A stretch of DNA of 64,000 nt from DATFDN01 sp963830565. Its GTDB lineage: Bacteria; Pseudomonadota; Alphaproteobacteria; Acetobacterales; Acetobacteraceae. The notes under the pieces are model-generated. The model searched no databases. It was not told where the DNA came from and worked only from the letters and a program-made list of their open reading frames with translations. The stretch covers positions 62,001 to 126,000 of the forward strand of contig CAWHMO010000011.1 in assembly GCA_963830565.1 (NCBI GenBank), given 5' to 3'. The translations under genes were made by a program, and so were the position numbers. Shown in pieces: positions 34,902-44,099 of the stretch (the stretch's first letter is position 1; every line of letters starts with the position of its first letter).

Positions 34902-35990
34902 ATGAAGGCGGCCGTCCTGCAGGAAGCCAACAGCCCGATGACGATCGAGGATATCGAGATCGAGAAGCCGAAGCGGCGGGAAGTGCTGCTGCGCACCGCT
35001 TTTGCCGGACTGTGCCACAGCGATCTGCACTTCATCGAGGGGCTCTACCCCTTCCCCATGCCAGTGGTGCTCGGGCACGAGGCGGCCGCCGTGGTCGAGG
35101 CCGTCGGCGACGACGTGACCTATGTGAAGCCGGGCGATCACGTCATCACCTGTCTCTCGGTGTTCTGCGGCGAGTGCCCGCAATGCATGACCGGCCATCC
35201 GAACTTGTGCGAGAACACCGAGGTCAAGCTGCTGCCCGGCGCGGCGCGACGGCTACGCTGGCGCGGGCAGGTGCTGAACCAGGCATTCAACCTCTCGGCC
35301 TTCGCCGAGCAGATGCTCGTCCATGAACACGCGCTGGTGAAGATCAAGGAGGCGATCCCGCTCGACATCGCCGCCCTGGTCGGTTGCGGCGTGATGACCG
35401 GCGTGGGCGCCGTGTTCCACGCCGCCAAGGTGGAGCCGGGCAGCACGGTCGCGGTGATCGGCTGCGGCGGCATCGGGCTCTCGGCGGTGAACGGCGCCGT
35501 GATCGCCGGGGCGGAGCGGATCATCGCCATCGACACGGTCGCTTCCAAGCTCCAAACGGCGCGCGACATGGGCGCGACGGACACGATCAACGCGTCCAAC
35601 ATCGACCCGGTCGAAGCGGTGCGCGAGATGACCGGCGGCGGCGTGCCCTATTCCTTCGAGGCGATCGGGCTGAAGCAGACCGCCGAGCAGTCCTTCCAGA
35701 TGCTGCGGCCGGGTGGCGTCGCGACGATCATCGGCATGATCCCGCTCGGCACGAAGATCGAGCTGCACGGCGCTGATTTCCTGCGCGACCGCAAGATCCA
35801 AGGCACCTCGATGGGCGGCAACCGCTTCCGCGTCGACATGCCGCGCTTGCTGGAACTGTGGCGGCAGGGACGGCTCCAGCTCGAGCACCTGATCTCGGGG
35901 CGGATCGATATTGGCGCCATCAACCAGGGCTTCGCCAACCTGAAGTCGGGTGCGCCGGTGCGCCAGTTGATCGATTTCGGGGTGGTGTGA
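34902..35990 (+). CDS. Zinc-dependent alcohol dehydrogenase (class III-like MDR)
   Basis: 362-aa medium-chain dehydrogenase. The catalytic zinc ligands are in GLCHSDLHF (~res 36-44) and VLGHEAAAVVEAVG (~60-73). The structural zinc loop is FCGECPQCMTGHPNLC (~94-109). The Rossmann motif is VAVIGCGGIGLSAVNGAVIA (~185-204). CGGAGG lies upstream of ATG 34902. It would oxidise primary alcohols or hydroxymethyl adducts with NAD. It may relate to the neighbouring PQQ dehydrogenase, though the strands differ. Confidence 0.9.
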   Translation: MKAAVLQEANSPMTIEDIEIEKPKRREVLLRTAFAGLCHSDLHFIEGLYPFPMPVVLGHEAAAVVEAVGDDVTYVKPGDHVITCLSVFCGECPQCMTGHPNLCENTEVKLLPGAARRLRWRGQVLNQAFNLSAFAEQMLVHEHALVKIKEAIPLDIAALVGCGVMTGVGAVFHAAKVEPGSTVAVIGCGGIGLSAVNGAVIAGAERIIAIDTVASKLQTARDMGATDTINASNIDPVEAVREMTGGGVPYSFEAIGLKQTAEQSFQMLRPGGVATIIGMIPLGTKIELHGADFLRDRKIQGTSMGGNRFRVDMPRLLELWRQGRLQLEHLISGRIDIGAINQGFANLKSGAPVRQLIDFGVV

Positions 35991-35998
35991 GGCTTCAC

Positions 35999-36031
35999 CC
36001 GTTATGGCCGGGCTTGGCCCGGCCATAACGG
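35999..36031. repeat. Intergenic palindromic repeat, copy 3
   Basis: ccgttatggccgggc (35999-36013) and gcccggccataacgg (36017-36031) form a perfect 15-bp hairpin with a TTG loop. It lies 8 bases after the alcohol dehydrogenase stop and before xseB. It shares its GGCCGG/CCGGCC core with the copies near 13.4 and 28.25 kb and may act as a terminator. Confidence 0.7.
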
Positions 36032-36059
36032 CGACAGGACTTGCGTAGAGGGTTTCGGA

Positions 36060-36299
36060 ATGTCGGCAAACGGCACGGAGGTCAGCGGCTTGTCCTTCGA
36101 GGATGCGCTCGGCGAGCTCGAGCAGATCGTGCGCGGGCTGGAGAGCGGCCAGCAGAAGCTCGAGGACGCCATCAAGGCCTATGAGCGGGGCGCCGCCCTG
36201 CGCCGGCACTGCGAGGCCAAGCTCGCCGAGGCCGAGGCCCGCGTCGCCGCGATCGTCGAGCACGCCGACGGCACGGTGACGACGCGGCCAGCCGATTGA
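36060..36299 (+). CDS. xseB: Exodeoxyribonuclease VII small subunit
   Basis: 79-aa XseB. The signature is LSFEDALGELEQIVRGLESG (~res 11-30), with QKLEDAIKAYERGAALRRHC after it. The protein is almost all coiled-coil helix and binds several copies per XseA. Its stop overlaps the TTG start of tlyA (TTGA). In many alphaproteobacteria dxs lies near xseB and tlyA; here it is missing between them. Confidence 0.93.
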   Translation: MSANGTEVSGLSFEDALGELEQIVRGLESGQQKLEDAIKAYERGAALRRHCEAKLAEAEARVAAIVEHADGTVTTRPAD

Positions 36300-37045
36300 G
36301 CACCTCCAAGACCCGCGCCGACGAGGCGCTGGTCGATCGCGGGCTGGCCGAAAGCCGCGCGCGAGCCCAGGCACTGATCCTCGCCGGCAAGGTGTTCAGC
36401 GGCACGCGGCGCATCGATAAGGCCGGCGTGATGCTGCCGGCCGGGGCGCCGGTGGAGGTGCGCGGGCAGGACCACCCCTGGGTCTCGCGCGGCGGGCTGA
36501 AGCTCGACCACGCCCTGACCACGTTCGGCCTCTCGCCCGCAGGGCGGGTGTGCCTAGACATCGGTGCCTCGACCGGCGGCTTCACCGACGTGCTCCTTGC
36601 CCGCGGCGCGGCGCGGGTCCATGCGGTCGATGTGGGCCACGGCCAGCTCGCCTGGAAGGTGCGCGCCGACCCTCGGGTGGTGGTGCATGAGCGCATGAAC
36701 GCGCGCTATCTGACCCGCGCTGACATCCCCGAGCCGATCCAGGCACTGGTCTGCGACGCGAGCTTCATCGGCCTCGCAACCGTGCTTCCGGCCCCGCTCG
36801 AACTCTGCGCGTCGGGCGCTTGGGCGGTCGCGCTGATCAAGCCGCAGTTCGAGGCCGGGCGCGCGCTGGTCGCCCACGGCAAGGGAGTGGTGCGCGACCC
36901 TGCCGTCCACGCCGAAATCTGCGAGCGGGTGCGACGATGGTGGGAGAGCCTACCGGGCTGGCGTGCGACAGGGCTGATCGAGAGCCCGATCACCGGCCCC
37001 GAGGGCAACCGTGAATTCCTGATCGGCGCAGCGCGCGCCGGGTGA
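36296..37045 (+). CDS. tlyA: TlyA family rRNA 2'-O-methyltransferase
   Basis: 249 aa. N-terminal S4 RNA-binding domain (RADEALVDRGLAESRARAQA, ~res 5-24), then an FtsJ-like methyltransferase domain with the SAM-binding CLDIGASTGGFTDVLLARGA (~85-104), IKPQFEAGR (~180) and GPEGNREFL near the end. Family members methylate cytidines in 16S/23S rRNA; older annotation calls them hemolysin A. Translation starts at TTG overlapping the xseB stop. Confidence 0.88.
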   Translation: MSTSKTRADEALVDRGLAESRARAQALILAGKVFSGTRRIDKAGVMLPAGAPVEVRGQDHPWVSRGGLKLDHALTTFGLSPAGRVCLDIGASTGGFTDVLLARGAARVHAVDVGHGQLAWKVRADPRVVVHERMNARYLTRADIPEPIQALVCDASFIGLATVLPAPLELCASGAWAVALIKPQFEAGRALVAHGKGVVRDPAVHAEICERVRRWWESLPGWRATGLIESPITGPEGNREFLIGAARAG

Positions 37046-37207
37046 GGCGGAGCCGGCAAGGCCGCGCTGCTGACTGGCGCCGGTCAGATCGCGCTGCGCG
37101 ATCTCGGCGAGCAAGGACCAGACCTTCGCGGGTTCCATCGGCACGTCCGGGTCGTTGAGCAGCCGATCAAGCTCGTCCAGCGTCCGGGCGTACTCGGTCT
37201 CGGTCAT
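36950..37207 (-). CDS. Small hypothetical protein, convergent with tlyA
   Basis: 85 aa starting MTETEYARTLDELDRLLNDP, then DVPMEPAKVWSLLAEIAQRD. This ~50-residue helical start looks like a conserved small protein. AGAAGG lies directly upstream of the ATG. The C-terminal part runs antisense to the tlyA 3' end and reads as non-conserved sequence, so the natural stop may have been lost, or the overlap may be real. Function unknown. Confidence 0.5.
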   Translation of the reverse strand: MTETEYARTLDELDRLLNDPDVPMEPAKVWSLLAEIAQRDLTGASQQRGLAGSASPGARCADQEFTVALGAGDRALDQPCRTPAR

Positions 37208-37385
37208 CGCCTTCTCAGCCTCCGCGAAATGCCCCTGAGATGGGACTGACCCGGAATGGTGGCAGCCGCATGGCGAATTCTTGAACGCGCTGAGACGCTT
37301 GGAACCCTCTCCTGCGCTTCAGGACGGCATCCGAAACGCCGCCGCGGCGTGCGCGTTCGGGCGCATATCAAGGAGCGCCGACGTC

Positions 37386-37964
37386 ATGGAGAACGACAAA
37401 GGCCCGCCTGGGGCCGGGATCAACACAATTATCGTGCGGCCAAGCCGAGCCGAGGCCACGCCACAACCAGCCGAGCAAGCCCCACAGGCGTGGGAACTTC
37501 TGGCGCGCTTCCGCTCCAGCGAGGCGCTGGATCATGCGATCGTGACCCTGGAGGCTCACGGTTTTGGTCGCGAGGAACTCGGACTGCCTGAAATCAATCC
37601 TCCGCCGGAGCACGCCACTCCGGAGGCGGGCTCCAAGGCCGCCGATACCGGGGTGGAGGACCAGCAGTCGCGCGTGTTCCACTCCGCGGTGGGCGGCTCG
37701 TTCGCAGCCATGATGGCGGCGACCGCCGTGGCCGCCACAGGCGGCGTCGCAGCGGCGGCTGCGGGGGTGGCGCTGGGCGCCGGAGCGGCGGTGGCCGGCG
37801 TGGAGCATCTGCTGAACCGCGGACTCAGCCATTCCGAGCAGTTGGACCGCGAGCGGAAAGCGAGAGAGGGCACCCTGGTGCTCGCCGTCCTGGCGACCTC
37901 TCCCGAGCGGCGCGAGCGCGCTACCGCCGTGCTCCAGGAGAGCGGGGGCGAATTGCTGAACTGA
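37386..37964 (+). CDS. Hypothetical protein with Ala/Gly-rich membrane segment
   Basis: 192-aa protein starting at ATG 37386 with AGGAG upstream. Residues ~40-65 (AWELLARFRSSEALDHAIVT, LEAHGFGREELGL) resemble the start of stress proteins that regulate an enzyme-like domain. Residues ~97-140 are an extended Ala/Gly/Val-rich stretch (AAMMAATAVAATGGVAAAAA, GVALGAGAAVAGVEHLL) able to insert in a membrane as a glycine zipper. The tail is charged. No firm family. It ends directly against the convergent molybdenum hydroxylase gene. Confidence 0.65.
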   Translation: MENDKGPPGAGINTIIVRPSRAEATPQPAEQAPQAWELLARFRSSEALDHAIVTLEAHGFGREELGLPEINPPPEHATPEAGSKAADTGVEDQQSRVFHSAVGGSFAAMMAATAVAATGGVAAAAAGVALGAGAAVAGVEHLLNRGLSHSEQLDRERKAREGTLVLAVLATSPERRERATAVLQESGGELLN

Positions 37965-40077
37965 TCAGCTCGCCTCCAACGCCGCCGCGATCCGCTCGCG
38001 CGTGAACGGCAGGTCGCGGATGCGGGCGCCGAGCGCGTGCGCCACGGCGTTGCCGATCGCCGCGGCGGTGGGCCCGATCGTGCATTCGCCCATGCCGAGC
38101 GAGGGCTGGTCCGCGGCCCCGATCAGTTCCACCGTGATCTCGGGCACCTCCGAGAAGCGCAGGATCGGGTAGCTGTCCCAGTCGAGCGAGCTGATCCCCT
38201 GCGCGTCGAAGCGCACCTGCTCCTTCAAAGTGAAGCTCGCCGCCTGGACGATGCCGCCCTCGAGCTGGTTGCGCGCGCCGTCCGGGCTGATAATCAGGCC
38301 GCCGTCTCCCGCGCACCAGACGCGCCGCAGCCGGACCTCCCGATCCACCTCGACCTCGGCGACGACTGCGGCGTAGGCGGAGCGGTTCTTGTACTGGGCG
38401 AACCCGATCCCCAATCCCCTCCCCGTCCCCACGGCCCCCCGCTCGGCCCAGCCTGACAGCGCGGCCACCCGCTCGATCACCGCACGCGCGCGGGGATTCG
38501 GCAGCATCGACAAGCGATACGCGACCGGGTCCTCGCCGGCACGCTCGGCCAGCTCGTCCATGAAGCACTCGGCTGCGAACACGTTGGGCAGCGCGCCCAG
38601 GCCGCGCAGCGCGGAGGTGCGGACGGGGGTACGCCGGACCAGGTGATGGATGATGCGCTTGGCGTGAATACCGTATAAAGTCAGTGCGTTGCGCGTCCCG
38701 CCGCCGCCATTGGCCTCCGGCGGGTCCGACGGGCGCGGGTCGGGGGGCGGCGTGGGCAGCGCCTCATGGGCCAGCATGTTGCCGCCCATCGCCGGGCGCT
38801 GCACGTGCGAGCCGGCCCAGATCTCGGCTGTCCAGTCCGCCGGCCTGCCTTGCGCATCGAGCCTCGCCCGGATCGTCACCACCTGCGCGGTGCTCACCGG
38901 CTCGAACCCGAACTCCTCCACCCGCCGCCACTGCACGCGGATCGGCCGGTTGGGCACCATCTGCGCCACCAGCGCCGCGTCCAGCGCCGCGTCGTCGGCG
39001 CCGTTATGGCCGTAGCAGCCGGCGCCCTGGGCGTGGCGCACCGAGATGGTCTCGACCGGCCGGCCCAGCACGTTGGAAAGCGAGTTGCGCAGCGGATAGA
39101 CCGCCTGCGTATGGGTCCAGACGGTCAGGTGCCCGTCGCGCTCCTCGGCGAGCGCACAGGATGGGCCGAGCGCGGCGTGGGCGATGTAGGGCCGCGAGTA
39201 GGTCGCCTCGACTACCACGCCCTCCGCCGCCGGAAGCGGATCGCCCAGCATGCGCTCGATGGACGGCTGACCGACCAAGGCCCGCGCCTCGTCCTCGCCC
39301 GGAGCAATGGCGGCGACGTTCTCCCAGCGCGCATGGGAAGGCGCGGCGACGGCGGCGCGCTGCGCCACGGTCTCGCTCTCGCTCAGCAGCGCGACGAGGT
39401 TGCCGAGCCGCAGGATGCGCAGCTCGCCCTCCGCCGCACGTCGGATCGCGGTCTCATCGAGTGCGGCGAGCACCGCCCCCCGGCTCGGCTGGCGCAGCAT
39501 CCGCGCGTGCAACATCCCCGGCGGTGCGAGATCATGGACGAAGGCCCTCCCCGAAATCTTCGCCGGCAGGTCGACCCGTTTCACGTCATGCCCCACGACG
39601 CGGTAACTCGCTGGGCGGCTTGCGCGGCGCACGGCCCGTCGCCGGCTGCGCCAAGTCGATCTCGGGGGAGAAGCTCCAGTAGTCCTGTCCGATCGGGGCG
39701 CCGCCGCGCAGGAAGGTGCCGTCGGCAACCGACAGCTCCGAGACGGCACAGTTGAGCCGCTGGGCAAGTCGGTCGAGGAAGCGCGCCCGCACCTCGGCCG
39801 AGATTAGCCGCACCGAGGCCCCGGAGACCTCGATCGAAAGGCTGCTGCTGGTCGATCCCTCGTCGGGGGCGCGATCGGTGTCGCCCGAGAGGATGCGGAT
39901 GGCGCCGACCGGCACATCCAGCTCCTCGGCGGCGATCTGCGTCAGCGCGGTGAGCACGCCCTGGCCGATCTCGACCTTGCCCACCGAGAGATCGACGACC
40001 CGATCCGCCGCGAAGCTGATCCAGCGATCGGGGCGCGGGTTGTTGACGATCGACAGCGGTAGTGGCGTATCGCTCAT
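37965..40077 (-). pseudogene. Molybdopterin-binding large subunit of xanthine dehydrogenase/isoquinoline oxidoreductase family, one frameshift
   Basis: About 704 aa, catalytic subunit of a molybdenum hydroxylase that hydroxylates N-heterocycles or aldehydes. The start is ATG 40077, overlapping the stop of the 2Fe-2S gene. The N-part reads VGKVEIGQGVLTALTQIAAE. Near 39604 an extra base breaks the frame: PPSE should join YRVVGHDVKRVDLPAKISG. Further motifs are RTPVRTSALRGLGALPNVFA and the C-terminal GMGECTIGPTAAAIGNAVAH, with the catalytic Glu in GMGE. No Tat signal is present, unlike typical IorB. The substrate is unknown. Confidence 0.75.
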
Positions 40078-40538
40078 GACGAGACTCCCGCGCGCAGGCT
40101 GGCCGCGGCGCGCTCGACGGCGCGGAGGATGCGCATATGCACGCCGCACCGGCACAGATGCTTGTCGAGCGCGGCGACGATCTCGGTACGCGTCGGGGCC
40201 GGCGTGCGGTCCAGCAGCGCCTTGGCGCTGACGATGATCCCCGACAGGCAATAGCCGCACTGGCCCGCCTGCTCGTCCAGGAACGCCTGATGCAGCGGGT
40301 GCGCGCTCAGCGCCTCGATGGTGGTGATGCGCCGTCCGGCCACCGTGCCAAGCTCGCGCGTGCAGGCATAGACCGGCTCCCCGTCCAGGAGCACCATGCA
40401 GCTCCCGCACTGCTCCAGCCCGCATCCGTAGCGCGTGCCCTTGAGGCCGAGCGTGTTGCGCAGCACGTCCAAGAGCGGCGTCGCGGCCGGATCGGCGACC
40501 TCTGCCGTTGCGCCGTTCACCTCGAAGACGACGCTCAT
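40074..40538 (-). CDS. [2Fe-2S] small subunit of molybdenum hydroxylase
   Basis: 154-aa ferredoxin-like subunit that carries electrons from the Mo centre. First cluster: GTRYGCGLEQCGSCMVLLDG with a further Cys in VYACTRE (plant-type, ~res 35-60). Second cluster: GQCGYCLSGII and LCRCGVHMRIL (~95-140). This is the domain order of IorA/CoxS-type subunits. It overlaps both neighbours by 4 bases (ATGA), so the creatininase-like protein, this subunit and the large subunit are co-translated. Confidence 0.9.
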   Translation of the reverse strand: MSVVFEVNGATAEVADPAATPLLDVLRNTLGLKGTRYGCGLEQCGSCMVLLDGEPVYACTRELGTVAGRRITTIEALSAHPLHQAFLDEQAGQCGYCLSGIIVSAKALLDRTPAPTRTEIVAALDKHLCRCGVHMRILRAVERAAASLRAGVSS

Positions 40539-41305
40539 GCGCCGCGCTCCGGCAGGAACGGAATCCGCCACAGCTCCGGATCGGCGAGCTTGCTGGCCAG
40601 CGCCTCTGCGATTGCTGAGAGCAGGCGGTCGCCTTGCTCGGCGGTGCCGGCGTCGGGATTGCCCCTCACGCCGGTCTTCGTTCGCACGGCGAAGCTGCGC
40701 CAGCGATAGAGGCCGGACTCGGTCGCGGATGGTGGGTCCCGCGGCGGGATGCGCGCGTTGGCGACCAGCTCCGGGCGGAGCGCGAGCATCATCGCCGTCT
40801 CCGCCTCGCAGGCGTGGCGCACCCCGTCCTGCGTCTTGAGAAGTGCCGCGATCTCCGGCTGCGCCGCGTAAGGATAGCTGAACTGTATGATCGGGATCTG
40901 GAGCTTCACGGTCAGCTCGTCGGTCAAGGTCCGGAGCGCGTTCTCGTTGCCGCCATGCGAGTTCGACAGGACGATGCGGCGGAAGCCGTGGCGTACGACG
41001 GAGCGGCACACGTCCTCGATCAGCGTGGCGAACGCTTGCAGGCTGAGCGTGATCGTGCCGCCGAACGGCATGTGGTGCTCGGAGAGCCCGGTCCACAGCA
41101 CCGGCAACACCAAGGCTTGCTCGCCAAGCGCCACCAGGCGCCTGGCCGTGCCGATCGCCACCGCCTCGCCGATCGTCGTGTCCGTCTCTACGGGCAGATG
41201 CGGCCCGTGCTGTTCCAGCGAGGCGATCGGCAGCATGACGATCGCGTCCTGCTTCGCCGCCTCGCGTAGCTCGTCGGCGCGCAGCCGGCGCCACTCGACC
41301 TCCAT
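40535..41305 (-). CDS. Creatininase family amidohydrolase
   Basis: 256-aa metal-dependent amidohydrolase. The metal motif LPIASLEQHGPHLPVETDTT is at ~res 25-44; GFRRIVLSNSHGGNENALRT is at ~103-122; and CEAETAMMLALRPELV is at ~155-170. Creatininase relatives open cyclic amides (creatinine, others). It leads the operon with the molybdenum hydroxylase, so a heterocycle that is hydroxylated and then ring-opened is a reasonable guess. Start ATG 41305 behind GGGAGGGA. The true substrate is unknown. Confidence 0.85.
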   Translation of the reverse strand: MEVEWRRLRADELREAAKQDAIVMLPIASLEQHGPHLPVETDTTIGEAVAIGTARRLVALGEQALVLPVLWTGLSEHHMPFGGTITLSLQAFATLIEDVCRSVVRHGFRRIVLSNSHGGNENALRTLTDELTVKLQIPIIQFSYPYAAQPEIAALLKTQDGVRHACEAETAMMLALRPELVANARIPPRDPPSATESGLYRWRSFAVRTKTGVRGNPDAGTAEQGDRLLSAIAEALASKLADPELWRIPFLPERGA

Positions 41306-41375
41306 GCTGTTCCCTCCCGGCCTGGTTGTCGCTACCAGTGGGCCACGGAAACGCCGGCAACGAAAGGGGCTGCGC

Positions 41376-42668
41376 ATGAACCTGTATCGGCTGTTGCAGC
41401 GGCGCGGGCGCCCGGTGCGCGTGTGCCTGATCGGCGCTGGCAAGTTCGGCTCGATGTTCCTCTCCCAGGTGCCGACCACGAAGGGGCTGGAGGTGGCCGT
41501 CATCGCCGACCTCTCGCCCGAGCGCGCCCGCGCCGCCTGCCAGGGCGTCGGCTGGAACGCGGCGCGCATCGCGGCGACCCGCTTCACCGACGATGCGATG
41601 TCGGCCATCGCCAGCCCGGACATCGAGGTTGTTGTGGAGGCGACCGGCCACGCCCCGGCCGGCATCGCCCATGCCCGCCGCGCCATCGCCGAGGGCAAGC
41701 ATATCGTCATGGTGAACGTGGAGGCCGACGTGCTCGCCGGCCCCCTGCTCGCCCGCGAGGCGGAACGCGCCGGCGTGGTCTATTCGCTCGCCTATGGCGA
41801 CCAGCCGGCGCTGATCTGCGAGTTGGTCGATTGGGCGCGGGCCTGCGGCTTTCCGGTGATCGCTGCCGGCAAGGGCACGAAATACCTGCCCGAGTACCAC
41901 GCCTCCACCCCCGCCACGGTCTGGGGCTATTACGGCCTGACCGAGGAACAGGCACGACGGGGCGGGATGAACCCGCAGATGTTCAACTCCTTTCTCGACG
42001 GCACGAAATCGGGAATCGAGATGGCGGCGGTGGCCAACGCCACCGGCCTGACCCCGCCGCCCGATGGCCTCGCCTTCCCGCCGTCGGCGCGCACGAGCTG
42101 GCCGAGGCGCTGCGGCCGGGCAGCCCCGGCGCGCTGCACCACGCGGGCCAGGTCGAGGTGGTCTCCAGCCTGCGCCGCGACGGCGGCCCGGTCGCGAACG
42201 ACTTGCGCTGGGGCGTGTATGTCGTCTTCGAGGCGCCGAACGATTACGCCGCGCGCTGCTTCGCCGAGTATGGAGTCGTCACCGACGCGCTCCGGGCGGG
42301 TCTCGGCGCTGTACCGCCCGTTCCACCTGATCGGGCTGGAGTTGAACGTCTCGGTCCTCTCGGCAGCCTTGCGTGGCGAGCCGACCGGTGCGCCGGACGG
42401 CTTCCGCGCCGATGTCGTCGCCACCGCCAAGCGCGACCTGCGCGCCGGCGAGACGCTGGACGGCGAGGGCGGCGGCTGCGTCTGGGGCAAGCTGCTGCCC
42501 GCCCGCGCCAGCCTGGAGATCGGCGGCCTGCCGATCGGCCTCGCCAACCGCGTGCGCCTGCTACGCGACGTGAAGACGGGAAGCAGCGTCACCTGGGATG
42601 ATGTGGCGATCGATCAGAGCGATGCGGCGTATCGCTGCCGGCGGGAGATGGAGGCGGTGTTTCGCTGA
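41376..42668 (+). pseudogene. NAD(P)-binding SAF-domain oxidoreductase (homoserine dehydrogenase-like), two compensating frameshifts
   Basis: The ATG 41376 frame stays open for 430 codons, but the middle is in the wrong frame. Residues 1-235 read as a normal Rossmann protein (VRVCLIGAGKFGSMFLSQVP, EVVVEATGHAPAGIAHARRA, NVEADVLAGPLLAREAERAG). From about 42083 to 42298 the homologous reading is one frame over (GAHELAEALRPGSPGALHHA, LRWGVYVVFEAPNDYAARCF). Then the first frame resumes at LYRPFHLIGLELNVSVLSAA, with a C-terminal SAF-like domain (AKRDLRAGETLDGEGGGCVW). About 70 residues would be scrambled in the product. It is divergent from the creatininase operon and possibly in its pathway. Confidence 0.7.
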
Positions 42669-43100
42669 CCGCCATGCGGACCAAAATCCGCCTTGGTTAT
42701 CGGCCTGCTGCCTGCTCGGCGGCATGACGGCAGCGCGCAGTCGTGGACCTCGGGGCAATGACTCGGCACATCGACGATCGGAAACCGTCTGCCTGTTGGT
42801 GCCGGGCGTCCCGTTGGGTCGGGTGCGGGACATCGGCCACGCTTAGTGGTGATGCCGACTACCCTTCTTCTAGGCCGCATTGTCACTGACATAGTGAAAT
42901 CTCAGTCCTGTTCCTAACGAGCAGGCCAGGCTGTGGGGGCGCGCGCGCCCCCTCACCCAATTTCCCGCCATACGCGCGAGAGCCGAAACCGAGTTGAGGA
43001 GCCGTCACGCCATTGTTTACCCTCCCCGGTCGCGCACCTCGGAAAGAGCCGTGTTGTGCGTCGGCTATGAGCCAGTTCTTGCTCTTTCCGGAGTTCCCGC
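42669..43100. other. 432-bp gap with a perfect GC palindrome
   Basis: No convincing gene. A perfect 18-bp palindrome gggggcgcgcgcgccccc lies at 42935-42952 in a less GC-biased stretch ahead of the HEPN-type gene. The alternating GC core could adopt unusual structure. Short antisense readings here have no ribosome site or recognisable sequence. Confidence 0.5.
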
Positions 43101-43930
43101 ATGGCCATCCAAGGCAAGACTGAGGGTGCTGTCGCAACTGCGACGGCAGGAACGGCGTCCGGCGGCGAGGTCACAATTCACCTCCAGGGCGCAGCCATAG
43201 CTGTGACGGCAGGAACGGCAACTCTCCTCACCAGATCGAACCTCGCTGCCCAGCTTCTCCAAGCTGCAGCGATGTCAGCGAGGGTTGCTCACAAAATCGA
43301 GGCCGACGATCCGCAGCTTACCGATCCCGCGACGCCATCCGGCTGCATCCAGCCGAGCACGATAGCCATCGTAATGGCGGGCACCGCTCTGGAGGCGTGC
43401 GTCAACGAGGTCATTACCGATATCCTGGATCATCCTTCCCAGGGCATTACACCTGAGCTGTGCGAAGAGCTGAAACAGCTTATCGCTTCGACAAACGGGA
43501 ACGCGCTTTGCAAGATGAAGAGGCCGGCCGAGAAGCTTAAGGCATCGTCCAACAAAGGCGTGCGGCCATACCACAAAGTGATACCCTTCTCCATCTTCGG
43601 AACGCGTTGATCCACTTCAAGCCAGCCTGGAGCAATGACAGGGGCTTCCATGAGAGCAAAACAGCCAAGCGGATAGAGGACGCCGTCGGCAGAAGCCGCT
43701 TTTACGAGAGTGAAGCCAACTTTCCCATCGGCTATCTGCACTACCGCGCGGCGAAGTGGGCCGTGCAGACTGTCCGCGATGCTTCGGCAGATTTTAGCCG
43801 TGTCATCGGGAAAAGAGACAGGTTCGCCGCCCCAGACTTCGATTTCACTCTGCCCTCGCGGGGCAGCGGGCTGGGAGTCCTGCGTGAGCCGTCGCTCGCT
43901 CCCTGGTTGGTTGGCAGAAGTCCGCCTTAG
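43101..43930 (+). pseudogene. HEPN-like (RNxxxH) protein split by a frameshift
   Basis: ATG 43101 has GGAG upstream. The first frame ends at 43610 and a second frame carries on to 43930, about 275 residues together. The join is near 43590: KGVRPYHKVIPF should run into LHLRNALIHFKPAWSN. RNALIH fits the R-x4-H motif with a polar second residue that marks the active site of HEPN ribonucleases, and 'RNxLIHFKPxW' recalls isolated HEPN proteins in defence loci. The N-part has LEACVNEVITDILDHPSQ, a helix typical before this motif. Base composition is less GC-rich than neighbours, which suggests transfer. The motif is seen; RNase activity is inferred. Confidence 0.55.
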
Positions 43931-44099
43931 GGAAAGAGCGCGCTCGTTGCGGGGTGGGGCTCGCGTTTGGGTTGCGGCGGCAGGCGCTGTGGCGGCCGTC
44001 AGTGGGGGCACTCCCGGCATGAGCAAGGGCAGCTGCCCGTTGCTCCGATGAGCTGGCGAGGAGGAGCAGGCGGCGTTCCGCTGGCCGCCGCCTGCTCCT

